NCBI GenBank assembly: GCA_019096065.1
Contig: JAGUCH010000003.1
Coordinates: forward strand, 10,540,001-10,604,000
Direction of reading: 5' to 3'
DNA length: 64,000 bases
Source: Paracyclopina nana
Taxonomy: Eukaryota > Arthropoda > Copepoda > Cyclopoida > Cyclopettidae
The notes beneath the pieces were generated by a model. That model saw only the letters and a list, made by a program, of their open reading frames with translations, did not search any database and was not told the origin of the DNA. Made by a program: the position numbers and the translations under genes. Shown piece by piece: positions 1-14,193 of this stretch. Position 1 is the first letter of the stretch. Every line of letters begins with the position of its first letter.

Positions 1-3000
1 CAATTACAAGCCAAACTTTTTCCTTCCTCTTTTCTTTTTTGGCCCTCTACGCAAAAAGGAAGAGCTGCAACTGCCTCCTTCCTTTTTGAGGTAACGCCTT
101 CGAGAAATCAGAGTTATCAGTCTGCAGTGAAAAATTGCCAGCTTTGAAGCTTGAATAATGCAAAGATGCTTTTTTGATGTTGGCCACATTCCAGTCAGCA
201 AATTGCCCATTGTTGAAAATGACCACACATTGTTGCATAAGGTCGTTTTTGGGCTGTTTTCACTCAACTACTAGGACTTTGGAATAGGCAAAAAACTTAA
301 CTGGGTGCAACCCCAACAGAATTTGATATTTACAGCTCTAGAAAGATAACAAAAATGAACCTTTTGTGTGGCTCTTGAATTGATTTTGGTCAGGCAATCA
401 ATTTGCATGATTGAGATCATCACCTGACATCATTTAATGGACCATCAAAATCATGATGGACTTCTTCCACGAACCATCACACACACCCTTTGACAACACA
501 AAGGCATTTGGAGTTTTCCCCCAATTTTCGACCTGACTAATTATTATTGTGGGCTCTCAACGTGAAGTCAATTAATATTTGGTGTTGTGAAGAAGCATCG
601 AAAGTGCTCAAGCTTTAGCAGCTCACCTCGTTAAATTCCACCTTTTGGAATTTGTATTCAATTTGGTGCTATATACATGCATGGAATGGCCCCTAAGGCG
701 TCGAATTTTCCTCTTCCAGACACTTGATTATATTCACACTCTCAAATGTGAATTTAAGCATGACATGGGTCATCTTTTACAGGTTTCTTCTGTGGGATAG
801 AAAACCGGGCCCAGGTCATCTGAATGAGCATCAAAAAATGTAAAAAAGGCATTTTTTGCTGTGCATGGGCTGTAATTTTGGAATTATGATGAATGGGGCC
901 TAATTCGTCTTATTACGCAATCATCTGGGCCTGAATACACAATCAGTTGTAAAAAGCAGTCCCAGCTACTGAATTCGCTTCTCACGACCTAACCCTGACA
1001 CATTTGGTTAACTTTTATGACCAGAGTGAAGAAACTCGATCCACAAATCCCAATTAGCTCCAAGAAACATAGCAACAACAAAAACAACGGTTCCTTTTCC
1101 CCCTTCCACTTTTTATTCATGCAAATCATTTTGGTAAGGGAGCTATTGTCTGCACATGGAGGGAAACTGCCTTAAAAACCACTTTTTTAAACCCTCTTTA
1201 ATTAACTAATTTTTTTGTAAATGATTCTTTGCTGGAATGTGGCTGTAATTTCATTTATTTCTCAGGGCTTTGATTTTTGCCTGAAAACATTTTTTTAATG
1301 GGAAATAGTTTCTGAGTGACTAAAGAGAAACCTTAGAGCTGTTTGCTCCATATTTACACTTCAAACATCCTTGCGGGGTTTTGAAGTCATTAATGTTATA
1401 TTCTTATATGAGTCCAATCTTGTTTGGCTTCAGCTTTAGAAGCTGCTCCCCACCAACAATCTGCTGCTAATTTTCAATGGAGAAAAAATGATGGATTCGT
1501 TATTTTATGCGCCTTTCAAGCTCTTTGAACAAGATTTGGTGGGGAGTAGGCCTAATTAATTGGATAAATCTCAGGCTAATTTTGGCCAATAAACTGGAAA
1601 TGGAAGCCTGCTAAGTGTGAGGCAAGTTTGGAAATGCTACCAAACCAATTCACTTCCGAAATTCTTGCCTGAAAATGAAGCTTTAAAATTGGGCCAGATG
1701 GCGCTGGTGTCGTCCAACAGTAACTCTGCTTTGTTGGCTTCTGTTAGGTATGAATTGGTGAGCAACTGCAACTGTTATTGTAATATTATAAGATTTTTTG
1801 CTTTTTTCGCGCTCCTAATTTGAATTTTGAATGTGTGAAAGTAGCGCCCTCTGTGAGCGAGTGCAGCGCCATCTAGTTTTGTTTTGGCATTAAACTAAGC
1901 AGTTCAGGGCAAAGTGTTGGAAATAATGTGCTGTTGGAAATCCTTTTGTCATGGTGAGCCAATTTTGAGTAAAATTGGTGCTCGAGCTCATTGAGTATGC
2001 TGACACAACTTGGCTGAGGGATTAGAGCCAGCTACATTGTTGACTTGAACAACTCCATTTTCTCGGATTAAACCTCATCCTACATGGTAGATGACTAAGG
2101 CTTTTTAGCTGGAAATGGTAATTATGCTTTACTTCACTACTCAATTTGTCTGACTTTGCCTGCTATCTTTGTCTCCTCGAGGGTTAATTGTGCACTGACC
2201 GAGCACAATTGAGGACAGCAGAGGCTATCAAGAGTTAATGGGTGTTTTTCAGCCATGTTGGCTTTCCAGCTGGGAAATCCCAAATGTTGGTCTTCAACTT
2301 GAATTGGGGTCAATGTGAAGCATCACTAGCAAAATAAAGGAGTTTTCCTCTGAGGAAAATTAAAGTCTGCTTTTATTTTGGAGTAATTGACTGGCTTTCT
2401 AAATCGCATATGTATACAGTCTTTTTTCGTCTTTTGCAACTTTGCATGAAGGCTGGGGATTTAAACGGCTTGTGCCATAAAAAATGGCTATTAAGGCACC
2501 ATCATCATCTGCAGCATCACGACATCATTCTCGTATGAGGACACTGTTTATTATGAAAGGTTACACTTTAAGCATACACCATCGGTCATCACGCACGAGT
2601 ACGACATTGAGCAATTTTGCGCACTTCTATTTCGATCCCTAGCCTTAAATAATGGCTGTAAATTATTTGCATCTCATCTGTATTTATGAGTTTTTTGGAT
2701 GGCTTTTTATTCCAATTTTGGGAGCTTATAGCAGATCGATTATTTATTTTTGAGGCTCTTTTAATTTATTTTAAGCTTGGAAATGTACTTTATTTTTAGG
2801 AAATGAAGTCAGTTTTTTGTGTTGTTTTTTTCAAAATGACAATTTTTTGTATAAGTATGAAATGCAAGTCTCTTATAATTGTGATAGTATTTGTAAGCAA
2901 AATGTTTTTGTCCAGAACTGTATTTAAATTTGAGGGCTTTTGATGTCAACTCAAAAATGTGAAAATAATGAATATGCTCACTGATTTCAAGATCATTTTA

Positions 3001-6000
3001 TGGTGCAATATGTTTTATAGATACTAACTATAGCGCAATATCATTTTTATGGACTATTGCTCAATTGGCGGAATGTCAAACGGTCACGAGGGTGGGCGTG
3101 TAATTCTCGTTTGCATTGATGTTCCGGATAAAATCGAGAGTTTACACAGTGAGCCATAAATAATAGTGCTTGGAGCTGAATTCCCATTAGCTATAAGGAA
3201 CAGCTTCAAATGAAAGGAGACATCTCTTAAAGAAAAAGTGCACAACCGCGCAAGGTCGAGTGTGAAACGACGATCTAAGAACGACATTCTACTCGCGCAT
3301 CCAGCTAAATAGTGTACAACCAGCCCAGCCAAAAATGAGCCTTCTGCATTAGAAGTGCTGATAAAATTCCTCGGACTGACTGTACATAAAAAGGGATGAC
3401 GATTAGCCTTGAACCTTAGACCAGAAATCTTATGTAGTACATCAAGAAGCCACGCTTGAATTTCACACATGAAGGCATTAAGGGTTGTAATTTGAACTTG
3501 ACCCCCCTTTTTTATCATTCTGATTTTTAAAAGGGGAAAAACTTGAATTGCTAATTAAAAGTCATGTCAAAAGTTCTTTTCCTTTTTTGCAAGGAAATGA
3601 GGGCAAAAAGAGTCTCTCCAAAATTAAGCAATTAGCAGCTGAAGCAAAAAAGAGAAGAACTAGTGCTTGATTAATTAAAGATGGAAAAAGTTACGCAAAC
3701 TCAGTTCAGGCGTTTTCCATCATTTTTGGCTCTTTTCAGGCAGTTGCATCTTGCGCGGCTGAACATGTCAACAAAACAAACGGATAATGATGAATCATGA
3801 CAGGAGTCTGAACTAGGGTGAAAATCCAGCCTAGACTGAGTGAAAAAAATGCGTCTACCTCCCGACAGCCTCTTAAAATCGAGCTTTAGGCGCCAAAACT
3901 AGACCGAAAATGCCAGATTATGTGGTCATCTGCCAACTCCAGAATGAATCACAGTAAACACGTAATTTTGCATAGCATTACAAATTGTGCTGAGGTTGCC
4001 AGATGGTTTTATGAATTGTGGCCAAAATCAGGCCAAAAAAGCCAAATGGCTCATTTTTATCCTCAATTTTGTACACAAAGAAGGCGTTTTGAGGTCATGT
4101 TCCGCCATTTTTCAGAGTGGGTAAACCGCAACCTTTTTGTAATGTGAGAAAAGCGACGGTGGCAACCGAGACAAAAAGTGAAATTTTTTTTCTTACTGTT
4201 GTTTCCTCAAATGTTCCACTTTGCACTCGCGTGAGGAATCAATTCTTGGGCCGGAATTCAATAATATTTCACGCATCCATTTTGGAATTCTTCCTTCAAT
4301 ATAAATTCAATTTCATGATTGCCTTTTTTTGCGCTGGATCACACACGCGCGTTGTTATATAACCTCACATGCAGCCAATTACTGGAAAAGGGGAGGTCTA
4401 ATGGGATTTTTTAATGGTCAGGCCCTAACGATCTCATAACCGTTTTAAATGGCATTTTTTGCAGAATATCAAGGCTTATCTTCGTGAGGGGAAAAAGCAG
4501 CAGTTGGAGAATGCAAATAGATTCCCACCCACTGCTGACTTGATTGCTATGAGAAAATTATTCCTCAGAAAGAAAATGGAATGACCCTATATACTTGGCA
4601 TGCCCTTATTATTATGCATGGAACAATTATCACTCAGTGGGGATTTCAGCACCTGCTCAGCCCAAAAAAGTGAGCTATTTCTAATTTTCCAAATGCAAAA
4701 AAAACCCACATTTTTAAATGTTTTTTTTTTTGGTCTCCTCAATAATTCACTGATTAGGGTAAATCTGGAGTATAAAAGTTAATATATGGAGACAAATGGG
4801 ACTTGTGATGTGGACGAGGATCCGGAAGGTTTAATTTAGGCCTTTTTGGCTTGAATTATGGGACTTGCTCCTGCAAGAGGTGCTATTATAATTTAGGGCC
4901 CAATTATTGATGTGTTTGTGACCACCAGAGTGGCGTTATTCAAGGGTTGCAAGGCCATCTTTGCCATTTCTCATAATGGGGTTTAATCTGCATTTGAAAA
5001 ATGGCTTTGCAGCCATTTGTAAAGCCCGACCTGATTGTGATTGTGATGGGAAGAAAAAAGATCATTAAAAGCACATTTCCCTTACTAATATATAATGGCA
5101 TGAATTCGTGATCTACTTTGGGTGACTCTTTAGTTTCTCTCTCTTTAGAGCCGAATACAAAGGCACTGAAAACATCGTTCCCCACCAGCCCAAAAATCCT
5201 GCAATTCCAAAAATCATGTTTTGGCCGGTGGGGTAATGATATGGATTTTATTGCTGTGTAGGTTAGAAAAAATGGGAAGCCACAAAATTTTAAATTAGCT
5301 TTTATTTGGTTGGTCGGGCACTACTATATAGATATTGCTGTATCTCTTAGTAGCACGAAATGAGACTGCAAAAAAGTCTCTTTGCTCAGTAGACCCCTCT
5401 TTTTTATCCCTTTTTCCTTCCTTTTGCTCAATGCAGTCTCACTTTGCTGTAATAATCATCTGATGCTTATCTCTTATACTCTTTTCTGCGCAAATCCCGA
5501 CCAAAAATAATGGCAATTTGTCTGAGCTTCCCGGCTCTAAATCCTAAATTCCAAGCCCATTTCTCAATCATATTATAACAGGCTGCAAAGCCAAAATTAC
5601 CCAAAAAATACATTCCCTCATGCTTTCTTTTTCGATAATTTATGAGGCCTGCCAAGTTGGCATCGAGCCTTATGCCCTGTTCATGTATTAAGAATGCCTC
5701 AAGGTATGGAAAAAATTGTCATAAGGAAAAGTGAATCTGTTGCTGACTGCCGCTCTACAAGTTCAGCTTGGGGCCGAGCAGCGTTTTTAATGGCAATTTT
5801 TGCTATTTTATCTCATGGTTTTCAGCACATTTCAACACAAACTATCTTTCATCATGTTTCTTTCATAAAAGATGAAATTTAACTTTTGATTTTGCTCAAA
5901 AGGGCTAAGATGTGGAGCACTTATTAGCCAAAATTAGATTTGTTTACTTTCAAGTTGGCTTAAAGTCGATCTGATTTTTTTAGTATCAGCTGGCGCTTGT

Positions 6001-9000
6001 CATAAGACAATTTTTCTCCTTTCCTTGAGGTGTTTTTCGTGCATTTTCCTAAGGAGTTTGGGGCGTACATGAACAGGACATTAGAACTAGAAGATGAAAT
6101 ATTACAGCTGAGTTTTGTCTTTGGGAGAAAAATGCTACGTAGCAATGCTGACCATTAGGTGGGATTTGCCATCCAAATCCAGACGATGTTTCCTTGATCC
6201 TCCCCCTTTTTGTTGAACATGCACTTTAGTATGTTATATAGAGTACATACATCGTTTACGAGCATATGGCACGAAAATGAGGCCGCCAGTTGTATATATC
6301 TCTTGATTAGGTGTCAATATTTCATTCATAAGACTGCATTGCTGCTGTACAAAAAGATTCTGCTATGTCGAAAAACAAGGCAAAAAGATGAGGCCTTTTT
6401 TGGAAAAAAAATTATTCCTCGGGAAATATCAAGGTTGATTTTGTTTTGGCAACAATTATTTTGCCAAAGGTAAACAATCATTCATTGCCACACTTCTTCT
6501 AATGCTTTGACTCTTTTTACACCTTTCTCCTCTCCATTCCATTTGTCAAAAAAGGACAGCCTTTTTTCGTAGTCTCAGCTTGACTGCTGCGCAAAGAGAT
6601 CCGTACGTCCGCAGAACTCAGCACAACGTGCTGGTGAACGGTGTGACCTTTCATCAGTATTCAGCATGCTGAAAGCTCATTTTCGTTTTAAGTGTAATTT
6701 TCTAAAATAAGAATGCCAAACGTGCAAAGAATTTCAGCTCTGTATTCTTAAGAAGCCTAGGTCTCTCTCAGCAAACTGTGATCTGTCTTTGGTATTAGAT
6801 TTCCACTCAAGTCTTCGAGAAGGTTTGCGTTTTCGTGGCTCTTTTTGGCTTGCTAAAAGAAGCCTTTTTGTTCTTATTTTAGAGCTTTCTGCTCCATTTT
6901 TGAGAAGTTTTATTAATGATCCAAGTTTGCTTCTGATATAATGAGAGCATTTTGCAATTTTGTAATTGAGTTGGAAAGCAAGTTTTCTGCCGCCAAATCG
7001 TCATTTCGTTATCCAGGTCAGAGTATTTATCCATGAATGGCTGATCAAAGAAAATCCGGGAAAAGCACACAAATGCTCGTTGAGCTTTTTTGAGCAAAAC
7101 CAAGCAAATACAAAGGGAGTTGCCATGCATAAATGCAGGCTAAAACTCGACTAAGAAAGTTCCCCAATAAAAGATCCAATATAAGGATGCTTTCAGAAGT
7201 TGTAACAGAGGAAAAAGTTGTGAAATATGATTGCACTCTAGTTTCAGACTTTTTCCCTCAAAAAGAGTCCCCCGTTAGATTAATGAAGCGAGACGAGAGA
7301 CAAAAAGTGTGACACTTTGTGTGGCCCCAATGCCAAATAAGTGGTTATATATACCATACTTTCACGGATCAATCCTTTTCCATTTATCTATAGAGCAAGT
7401 ATAGATAACTTGAAGCTTAAAATACTGAGGAATTGCTTTGTTTACTTATAGCGCGCGCCGGGAAGGAGAGCGCTCTATATGATGCGCACGCCGGGAAAGA
7501 GAGCGCTCTATTTAATGCGTGCTGGGAAAGAGCGCGTTCATTTAGGAGCGCGCTTGTTTTCACTGGGAAAAAGGGACTTCTTGATTTTTTCCATTTAACT
7601 GTTCAATGATGGGAAAAGCTGGAAGCTTAAAAGCACACGCCGGGAAAGAGAGCGCTCAGTATGAAACGCACGCCGGCAATAGGCACGCTTTTCTTTATTG
7701 TTGTTGTCACTTCCCGGAAAAAAGAGGGTAGGTAGCTGATGTAATTTCTAAGAGAAACATGAGCCTTTGAGGTTAAAAGAGGGGAGACTGAAAAGGAAAA
7801 TCATTTGTCCTCCATTTTTTGCTATGAAGATGGCAGTGTGCGTTCTGCCAAAAAAGGAAATGCAATAAGTATACTAATGTAGCAATATCATTACTTTTCC
7901 CAAAAATATCTTTTTCTTTGTGAAAATGCTGCAATAATCAAATGTCCTCTTCTTGGCCAAAAAACGAGGTTAACCATGGAAGCAAAAGCTGGGAGGAAAT
8001 TACCACGATTAATGGTGTGTCTCTTTCAGTTTTCCGACTTCCTGACTGGTATATAAACCCAATATAACCGCGGTATATGTATAGCTCTGGTTTTAATCAT
8101 GGTGTAAAGTATAGGATTTTTTATCCATTCAGGATCGGGAGGAAAAGTGGGTATTTATTCAATTGTGGTAACAATGCAAAAAATATGGTCAAGCCAAAAT
8201 CGAGCATGGAATCCGAGTCTAACCAAGCTGAATGGTATACCATTTTAGCTTGCTCATTCTCCTTTTAAAGATATACCCGTAGATAATGACAATGCACACG
8301 TAGGTATACAAATGAGATTATAGATATTGATGAATTACCATGCTTCATTTCTCACTGTACTGAATACAATCAATTTGCGAAATGCATTTTGAAGGCTGAA
8401 AATGAGCTCTTTTTCTGTATGTGGTATAAGGATAATAATTATTATGGTAAACAGATGAGCGGAAGGTGCATTAGTAATCAGCAATGCATTGTTTTCCCGA
8501 TTTTATCACATCCTTTTTTGGCAAATATCTTCACACGATGCTGTATCATCATCATCCGCCTCTTTGGCACATTTAGATTCCAATGTGGAATTTATACCTT
8601 GGAAAACTTCTTCATTTTGGCGAGATGAAATTGAATGGTAGCTTCATCTTGCATTTCTCCCACTTTTCGGCTTAATGTGGGAAAAAGGGTGAATGGTGGA
8701 AGAAGGTGTGAGATTTTGTTCTCCACGTCGACGTCTTATCGATCTGGTGACTTTTTTTGCGCAGGATTGATGGCCATGTCATTCGCACACCTTTATACTA
8801 ATATTCCAGGTGCTGCTGCTAAACTGATAAATTCGTTATTCCAAGTGGCAGAATGCAAATGAAGCTGGTTTTCCTATCGCACTTCGAAATCAGAGGCTCG
8901 TTCTTTTATTCAATTTTAACAGTTTTCTCTTGTTTAATATGGGAAAAATAATTTTTAGTGCATGATATAAATAAAAGTGATTGGTAAAAGTTACTTAAAA

Positions 9001-11535
9001 AACAACTTATTAAAAAACCTTTTTTAAAGCGAACCCTGGTAACTATGAAAAAGTTGGGCAAAGAACAAGCCCAGCTTATAAAATTACCAGAGCAGCTGGG
9101 GATTTTTGAAAAAGCTGACAAATTATGCTGATTGATTAATTTCGTACTTTCACTGGTTATGGTAAGTATACCAGTATATAACAGTGGAATGTCGCAATGC
9201 CTCGTGATTTATTGCCAAAGCTAAAGCTTCTGCGATCTTTGCCAAAATCTTGCAAGAATCTTGCAATAAATTATGATGTCAAAAAAAGGGGGCAGAAAAA
9301 ATTACCAGCAACTTGATGTCACTGTGGCATGCACTTATGAAGATTTATCAGATGAATTTCTGCGTGGTAAAAAATAAGCTGCTTTGACTTTTTGGCTATA
9401 ATTCTTCTTGAGACTTTCGAATCAGAGGCTCATTTGCTATACAGCAATAGCATAACTGGGACAAAAGGGCTTCTTCTTTGCCTGCCCTAGCTGTATTATA
9501 TACAAAATGGAAGCTTTCCCCAACTTTTCTTTAAGCGAAAAGTTAGGGTAGCATCTGGCTCCATTATGCAATGATTTCCCATTTCTTGGGGCTTCCACTT
9601 TGCTAGGGCAAAAAATGACTAATTTTATGGCAAATTCCACCCAATTTTGGTCACACATTTTGTGCTTGAAAAAGCTGCTGTTATAGGAAGTTGAACTAGA
9701 AAGGATCTACTACTATTTCATGGCCCTGAGGAAGTTTTTTTTTCCTCTCAGATTTGAGATGAAAGAAAAGGGGAAAAAACCACTAAAAGGGGGGTGAGGC
9801 TACTGGGAAAAAAGCATTGCTTGCACAAAGATTCCCCAGGATTCATCACTCAAAGCTACTTGATAGCATGTAGCCATGTACAGTGGTAAAAAAGACACTT
9901 TTCATTACAAATGTGCAAGGAGGGGCTTTCATTTGATTTAGGGGCAAATATTTGGGGATGATTAAATAACTGGCAAATGCAGGCAAGCATGAAATAGTAA
10001 TGCTTTTCATCTTTTCCCCCTTTTCAAGTCATCATCTCATTTTTTAGGAAATCTACCCTCAATTTCTTCATCTTTTTCACCAATCAAAGTTGAATGGGAA
10101 AAACTGATGAAAAATAAAGGGCCGAATTTTCTCCCCTAGCTTCTTTTGTGCTCTATTTCAACTCGAGTGGCTTCTGTGGATTATTGGCCATATTTTTGCC
10201 ATAGTCATGCAGTTTATCATGTTATGCATAAAGTGTCCATAAATGCCTTCACTTTCATGCCTTTGGAGCTCCCTTTTATTGTAATTTCCATTGATTTTTT
10301 TGGATGACTTTTGGGTGGTGTAAGCTATGAAAAGTATGATGGTTACACCATAAATAAACTGTGTCCACTTTTTACTGTCTTTTTGATGCCCTGTTTGGCT
10401 GGATGGGAAAGAGTATCAATTCGATCCACCACCACATCATCATAATAAAGCTGAGCCAGGAAGTGCCAAAAAAATGTAGCCAAAGTAAAAAAAGAAATGA
10501 TTTCATGCTGAGTTTCTTCAATTTATTTTGCTGCGTTATGCAACTGTCATGATTGATGCTCAGCTTCCTACCTACTTTCATCAAATCTTGCATTTTTACC
10601 TTACCTTTTGTGGGCTTGAGGAAAATGGCAAATCCTGGTTACTGAAGGGATAAGGCCGGCCTTTTTTACAACCGAGGCCATGATTCGTTGGTTTTATGTG
10701 AAGACATGAGAAGCTGGCATTAAAAGTTTCATCTCGTGGTGGCTTCATTGTCTTCTTGGTAGCTGGACGCAACGATATTGCTGCTATCTAGGTCCCTCTA
10801 TAGCAATTCCAGTGTATAGTTCTAAGTAGGGCACTCTATGATCGTTTCAGTGTCCTTTTTTCGCCCTTCTTCTCGGCAAAAATTATGGCCTTTTTTCCTT
10901 CTCAGCTGGAGGCTGCAAATCACTCTTATTGTCATTAGCAGCAGGGCTGTAAATATAGCCCTGCTTCCTGCCCCTCTTGGACCTTTTTCCAGCTTCCAGG
11001 GCTCTCAATATATAGGGTATAAAGTGGGTTTTATTATAAGAGAGGTTGCGAGGATTTGTGTTTTCACTGCTGCATGCAGTGTAATTTTAAATTGGATTGT
11101 TTGGGCTGCAAATTTCTCAGCACATGCTTCGTGAGTGTGCAGAACTGGCCCTTTTTCTTCCTCAAGGCTGACCATGAGCAAGTAAAGGCCACTACACCAT
11201 GATGTTAGCTGTTGTTGGGAGCCATCAACCATACATAGTGCTACAGTGACTCTGTCAAAAAATGTTTTATGCTTTCATTTTTGTTTTGTTTTTTGGCCAA
11301 TCAGAGCCCCGCTCGAGAAACAGCTGACTTTGTTTACTTGCGTTGCCAAGTGGCGCCATCTGGTGCAACTTTAATAGTGTATGATAAAAAACAGTGGGCA
11401 GAGCAACTTCATTGTATTTTTTGCTGCTGCTGCTGCTGCAAAGGGCATTAAAATTCCGATGGGGTAGCTTTTGCTTGCTCAGATGCAAGAAAAAGTCCGT
11501 GTTCTTGGCCTTTTTCGGATAAGAAGAAGAAGAAG
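1..11535. other. Non-coding AT-rich stretch, no supported gene
   Basis: No open frame here shows a recognisable domain, and none can be chained through splice sites into a plausible protein. The longest is a 144-codon minus-strand frame at 3084-3518 that matches nothing I know. The DNA contains A/T homopolymer runs, a short GC-rich tandem repeat near 7.45-7.7 kb (listed separately) and a CTG run at about 11,422-11,439. It could hold introns, UTRs or regulatory DNA of genes outside the window. Confidence 0.5.
7452..7682. repeat. Short GC-rich tandem repeat, about 32-bp unit
   Basis: Units built on GCACGCCGGGAAAGAGAGCG followed by CTCTAT or a close variant occur three times in a row (about 7452-7550) and twice more near 7632-7682. 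The units contain the palindrome GAGCGCTC and stand out as a CpG-rich island in AT-rich DNA. No coding role is visible. Confidence 0.6.
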
Positions 11536-11814
11536 ATGCAAAAAGGCCACTTAAAGGCTGGCCTGTCTCCTGTAAATCCCCCGATTGGTTTGCCTGATCG
11601 TTGGTGGAAGTATTATAAGGAAACTTTGAGGGGATATCACAGGCAATTAGTCTCCAGCCAGTTTCAAGACCCTAAGTGGGTCCTATATGTCCTTTTGGCC
11701 TTAGAAAATCTAGTTAGTGGCTACACTCCCATTCTCAGTACAGCATTTTCATCCTCAAAAATTACCCCAGAGGACTTTCTGCTCCACTCACTGAGCTTCC
11801 AAGGGGACCAATGA
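11536..11814 (+). CDS. Small hypothetical ORF, 92 codons
   Basis: A single open frame begins with an ATG after a run of AAG triplets and ends at TGA. The predicted peptide has a basic, tryptophan- and tyrosine-rich first half (DRWWKYYKETLRGYHRQL near residues 21-38) and one moderately hydrophobic segment (YVLLALENLV). I do not recognise a family. No obvious polyadenylation signal follows it. It could be an exon of a longer gene or chance; it is listed because its composition is more protein-like than the frames around it. Confidence 0.15.
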   Translation: MQKGHLKAGLSPVNPPIGLPDRWWKYYKETLRGYHRQLVSSQFQDPKWVLYVLLALENLVSGYTPILSTAFSSSKITPEDFLLHSLSFQGDQ

Positions 11815-12126
11815 GATACATTACATTTAAAAAGGCCAGTCTTGGCCTTTTTTATCTTCAACTTACATATGGTCTGCCAGATCATTTTTTGTGGCATTTT
11901 TAGGCCCAATTTGGCCCTTTTTTCAAAGAGGTTCTGGAGTGGAATTACTGGGGGATCAGGTGCAGTGTAAACACCAAACCGCCTTCAGCAAATGGCACCA
12001 TAAATCTAACCTTCAATACACTTTACAAAAACAACAATGCTACATAACAGAGTACAACTTCCTACTTTCTGCACTACTGAGAAGCAAACAAGCATTTTGC
12101 AAGGAAATCAATCAAAGTGCTGGTCT

Positions 12127-12132
12127 TTTATT
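12127..12132 (-). terminator. Polyadenylation signal AATAAA of the P450 gene
   Basis: On the minus strand AATAAA lies 26 nt after the TGA stop of the P450 frame, a compact but normal position for 3'-end formation. Confidence 0.5.
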
Positions 12133-12844
12133 TGGCAAAGGTGAAAAAGTTGAGCTGTCAGAATCTTTTGGTCACTTTCAGAGAGAATTTGGGAGTTCCA
12201 TGAGTGAATCCCCATTCAGGCTCAGTTCCCAAGTGAACAGCTTCAAAGTTGAACTTTTGGCTGAGATTGGCAAAAAATAGGAAGAAAATGTTCCTTGCAA
12301 ATGTTTCACCCAGACATCTTCTTTTGCCTAGGCCGAAGGGAATCAAATGAGAACTGGGCTGGAATTGCCCTGAGGAATTCAAATGTCTTTCTGGCATAAA
12401 TGCTTCAGGATTGGGGAATTCCCTCTCATTCCTCAATATCATCATCAGATGGGATGAAACCAGAGTTTGAGGCGGGAGCTTGAATCCCTCAAAGTCAGCT
12501 GTTGAGTCTGTTGTCGTGGCATGAAAGACAGCCATTGGAAACACTGAGGACAATCTGAAAATTTCGCTAATAGTCGATTTTGTGTAGGGCAATTTGTCTC
12601 CATCTGCCAATCGGACAGATTTATTGCCTACCACTGCGTCCAGTTCTTCCTGCAGCTTTCTTTGCATTTCTGGGTGTTTGGCCAAAAAGTAGACAGACCT
12701 GTAAAAAAACTGGTCTTTTAACATTTTTGTCCAAAAATATGCAAAGTACTGGTTTTTAAGTTGACTTTTCACAGTCATAATTTGAGCATAACAAGTAAAA
12801 GTTTGAATTAGAACTAGATTACAAATAAAAAACAGCTCTTATTT

Positions 12845-13010
12845 CAACTATTTTAGGCAAGTGTACCTTTGTTAAGCCAGGTAAAAGCTCTTTCTTTCAA
12901 GCAATTTGTTTACATTTAAAAAAAACTCACTTACTTAAACTATTTTAGGTAAGTGTACCATTATTAAGCCAGATAAAAGCTCTTACTTTCTAGCTGTTTG
13001 TTTACATTTT
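12845..13010. repeat. Tandem duplication, about 92-bp period, in the last P450 intron
   Basis: The block starting CTATTTTAGG at 12848 recurs at 12940 with scattered substitutions and runs through AGCTC and TTTGTTTACAT in each copy. Both copies lie inside the last P450 intron (12699-13148). No function is evident. Confidence 0.7.
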
Positions 13011-13616
13011 TTTGATGCCCAAAAGTGCATTTGAATTAAGCCAGGTGGCGCCACTAGACACTTGTAAAAACAAAACATTAATGTCAGCTGTTGCCATCAT
13101 GGCGAAACATTTTTATCTAGCTTTTACCAAGTCGCAGAATAGAATTACCAAGTGAGAGAAGTGCCAGTGGTCTCAATGCCTCCAATGAAGAGATCCAATA
13201 AGACATTTCTGATGCTCAGTCTGCTCTCAGCTTCCAGCTCTGGACTTTGATCATCATAAAATTGCAGTAGAAAGCAGTCGAGGAAATCTCTGGGGCTATC
13301 TGGGTCCAATGTCTCCCTGTGGTGATCCACAATGAGATTGAACTTCTCAAACAGAATGTCAAACAAGGTTTTCGACTTGATCATGCCCATGGCACTGAAT
13401 AGTCTGAGCAAGGCCAAATTGTCCAAGGAGAGCAGCATGATGGGCTTTCCAAATTCTTGAAACATGCAATTGATGAGTTGAATGATGTGAGCATTTTCCC
13501 GGCTGTCACAGTCAAACTTTTCACTGGTCAGGATTGTCCACAGAGAGCTCACCACATAGGCATTAAAAAAGTTCTTGGGTGAGAATGCTGAGCCATTCTG
13601 TTCCAACGCTTTCAGG

Positions 13617-14193
13617 GGGTGTACTGGTAAAAGGCACTTTTTGGGAAAGGCACCTACATAAATTGGCACTAACATAAAAGGCACCATACAATATAAGCAC
13701 TTAAATAAAAGGCGCTATGTAATATTATTGGCACCCCTTGAATAAGGCACCCATCTGAAAATTATTTGATCGCTTTGGATAAAAAAAATCAGTGTTCGCA
13801 ACTTTGGACAACTTTTGAAAGTGCAAGTATGAAACCTCATTTTTGCACATTCATTGCAGCTAAAAATAGCTTGCCATATACTTTTTTGCATCCGTTTTCA
13901 TTTTGACATTTTGCCAAAATGAAACGATTAAAGCAAACTGATGCTCAAGAAACAGAAAATGCCCCTTTTTCGGGCTAAAAATCATGTGATATGGTCACTT
14001 ACCTTGACATCGAGCGAACACCTCAGCAAGCTATTTGCCCTCCTCCTAAAATACCATGTCACCACCTTGCGAAAATTTGAGTCTCTAATAAAGCTCATTT
14101 GTCTTGCTTGCTATTAGTTGTTGCAGTGCCTTTTATTGCAGTGCCAATTTATATAGGTGCCTTTCCCAAAAAGTGCCTTTTACCAGCAGAGCC
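13617..14193. mobile_element. 577-bp non-autonomous hAT-like element inside a P450 exon
   Basis: The ends are inverted repeats: left GGGTGTACTGGTAAAAGGCA, right (reverse complement) GGCTCTGCTGGTAAAAGGCA, continuing as near-identical arms of roughly 70-80 bp with repeated GTGCC/GGCAC motifs. The element is flanked by a perfect direct repeat CTTTCAGG at 13609-13616 and 14194-14201. An 8-bp target duplication with short inverted repeats is typical of hAT-superfamily MITEs; that family name is inference, since no transposase is present. Removing the element and one target copy restores the P450 reading frame exactly. In the gene's orientation the inverted-repeat ends carry CTG|GTAAAA and TTTTACCAG|, which resemble donor and acceptor splice sites. 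Confidence 0.88.

Noticed and set aside
3084..3518. 144-codon minus-strand frame
   Set aside because: No recognisable domain, no splice partners and no polyadenylation signal; I considered a retroelement fragment but saw no reverse transcriptase or integrase motif.
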